Origin: Trachythela sp. YZ-2020
Taxonomy: Eukaryota > Cnidaria > Anthozoa > Malacalcyonacea > Clavulariidae
Assembly (NCBI GenBank): GCA_016169945.1
Contig: JADLSH010000128.1
Location: 186,001 to 250,000, forward strand
Length of the DNA stretch: 64,000 nucleotides
Direction of reading: 5' to 3'
The translations under genes were made by a program, and so were the position numbers. Below the pieces are notes generated by a model, which saw only the letters and a list, made by a program, of their open reading frames with translations, was not told the DNA's origin and did no database searches. Of this stretch, positions 63,133 to 64,000 are shown piece after piece; positions within the stretch are counted from its first letter, which is position 1; the number at the start of each line of letters is the position of its first letter.

Positions 63133-64000
63133 CTACAATCGCATCGGCATTATCACAAACTTACTATCTTTTTCTTCCGCAGTACTGATCAAACAACTAC
63201 TGTCTGTATCTTTAAGCTCCAGAATAACCTGCTCTGATTTGAGAATGTTCAAGACATCTAAAATGTAAGTAACGTTAAAGCCAACTTCCATTCTTTCTCC
63301 TGTGTAGATAACATCTATTTCTTCTTCAGCGCTTTCTTGTTCAGGATTTTTGGCTGTTGTTGTTATCTTCCCTTCCTCAAGAACCATACGTATACCTTTA
63401 AACTTCTCGTTTGAGAGAATAGACGTCCTTGCCAGACCATTCCTCAATTTTATTCTGTCAGCGAATACTTTCTTATTACTATCTTTTGGAATAACACGAT
63501 CATAATCTGGAAAACGACCATCGATCAGTTTTGTAGTTAATGTTTGTTTATCTGTCTCAATTTTGAGATAATTTTCTCCAACATTGAGATTTACAATTTC
63601 CTCTGTATCTCCGAGAAAACGCATCATTTCCAAAATTCCTTTCCTGGGAACAATAATTTGTTTTAGATCATAGTCCCCTTCATCTAATGAATTTTCTGAA
63701 ATAGCCAGTCTGTGACCATCTGTAGCTACTGCCCTTATGCTATTTCCTTGTAGCTCAACAAGCAGACCATTCAGGTAATAACGAACATCTTGATGGGCCA
63801 TTGCAAACTGCGTATTTTCTATAAGTTTTTTGAGTTCCTTCTCAATAATGCTTATTGCAATATCACCTTCTTGTTCTCCGATAACAGGAAAATCTTCTGC
63901 AGGCATACTACTTAGAGAAAACTTACTTTTGCCACTATTTATTTTTATATTTTCTTCTTCTATAAGAATCTCTATTTCTGATTCATCGGGTAAAGCTTTG
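63133..64000 (-). CDS. dnaN: DNA polymerase III beta sliding clamp, 5' end outside window
   Basis: The processivity clamp of the replisome. The frame is open from the stop at 63133 to the right edge (about 289 codons), reading KINSGKSKFSLSSMPAEDFPVI at the usual position. It continues with LNGLLVELQGNSIRAVATDGHRLAISE, LIDGRFPDYDRVIP and the C-terminal SSCLISTAEEKDSKFVIMPMRL. The N-terminal domain is cut off. An ATG at 63906 is internal, not the start. dnaA and the origin are expected beyond the edge. Confidence 0.96.
   Translation of the reverse strand, partial: KALPDESEIEILIEEENIKINSGKSKFSLSSMPAEDFPVIGEQEGDIAISIIEKELKKLIENTQFAMAHQDVRYYLNGLLVELQGNSIRAVATDGHRLAISENSLDEGDYDLKQIIVPRKGILEMMRFLGDTEEIVNLNVGENYLKIETDKQTLTTKLIDGRFPDYDRVIPKDSNKKVFADRIKLRNGLARTSILSNEKFKGIRMVLEEGKITTTAKNPEQESAEEEIDVIYTGERMEVGFNVTYILDVLNILKSEQVILELKDTDSSCLISTAEEKDSKFVIMPMRL

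Overview
The window is a gene-dense stretch of a gammaproteobacterial chromosome, about 45% GC by eye. Several gene orders are classical for gammaproteobacteria: thiS-thiG-trmB, pilMNOPQ-aroK-aroB-(AAA/SPOR)-gltB-gltD-hemE, rsmD divergent from ftsY-ftsE-ftsX-rpoH, bioB-F-H-C-D, and dnaN-recF-gyrB. A dimethylamine monooxygenase-like cluster with a GcvT-like folate enzyme suggests a methylated-amine user. A Methylophaga-like marine methylotroph is my best guess, by inference and not by database search. I recognised no prophage, transposase, CRISPR array, rRNA or tRNA.

Layout. 1-1735: purC (cut by the left edge) and a yrfG-like HAD nucleotidase, divergent, with a 270-bp multi-hairpin inverted-repeat element between them. 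1694-9611 (minus): trmB, thiG, thiS, an FtsN-like SPOR protein, priA, an unrecognised protein and PBP1A. 9862-27464 (plus): the type IV pilus assembly operon, shikimate genes, dgt, a DamX-like protein, both glutamate synthase subunits and hemE. hemE has no ATG, GTG or TTG start codon. 27487-33350: a polyprenyl-phosphate translocase (DUF368), then a methylated-amine region. Its GcvT-like gene is strongly codon-biased and follows a structured leader, and it faces a minus-strand operon for a three-subunit dimethylamine monooxygenase. 33941-41390: rsgA, a small membrane methyltransferase, slyX, a chorismate-lyase-like gene, relA coupled to a lone FetB-type permease, a PqiA-domain protein and a DUF1223 protein. 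41482-47452 (minus): ggt, ferredoxin, coaD, rsmD and two M16 proteins. 47578-51943 (plus): ftsY, ftsE, ftsX, rpoH and a glycine-zipper protein. 52099-58738 (minus): gloA, a DUF2058 protein, ctaA and the biotin operon. 58773-59558: comF. 59630-64000 (minus): gyrB, recF and dnaN, the last cut by the right edge.

The right end is evidently close to the replication origin. gyrB-recF-dnaN normally follow dnaA, and two perfect 16-bp ParB-binding (parS) palindromes lie inside recF, both encoding the same FHVEH peptide. Two consensus DnaA boxes sit 23 bp apart inside bioF. GATC tetranucleotides are conspicuously dense in every region I counted. The most notable items are the twin parS sites, the non-canonical hemE start, the dimethylamine cluster with its leader and an FNR-like site, and the inverted-repeat element at 771-1040.
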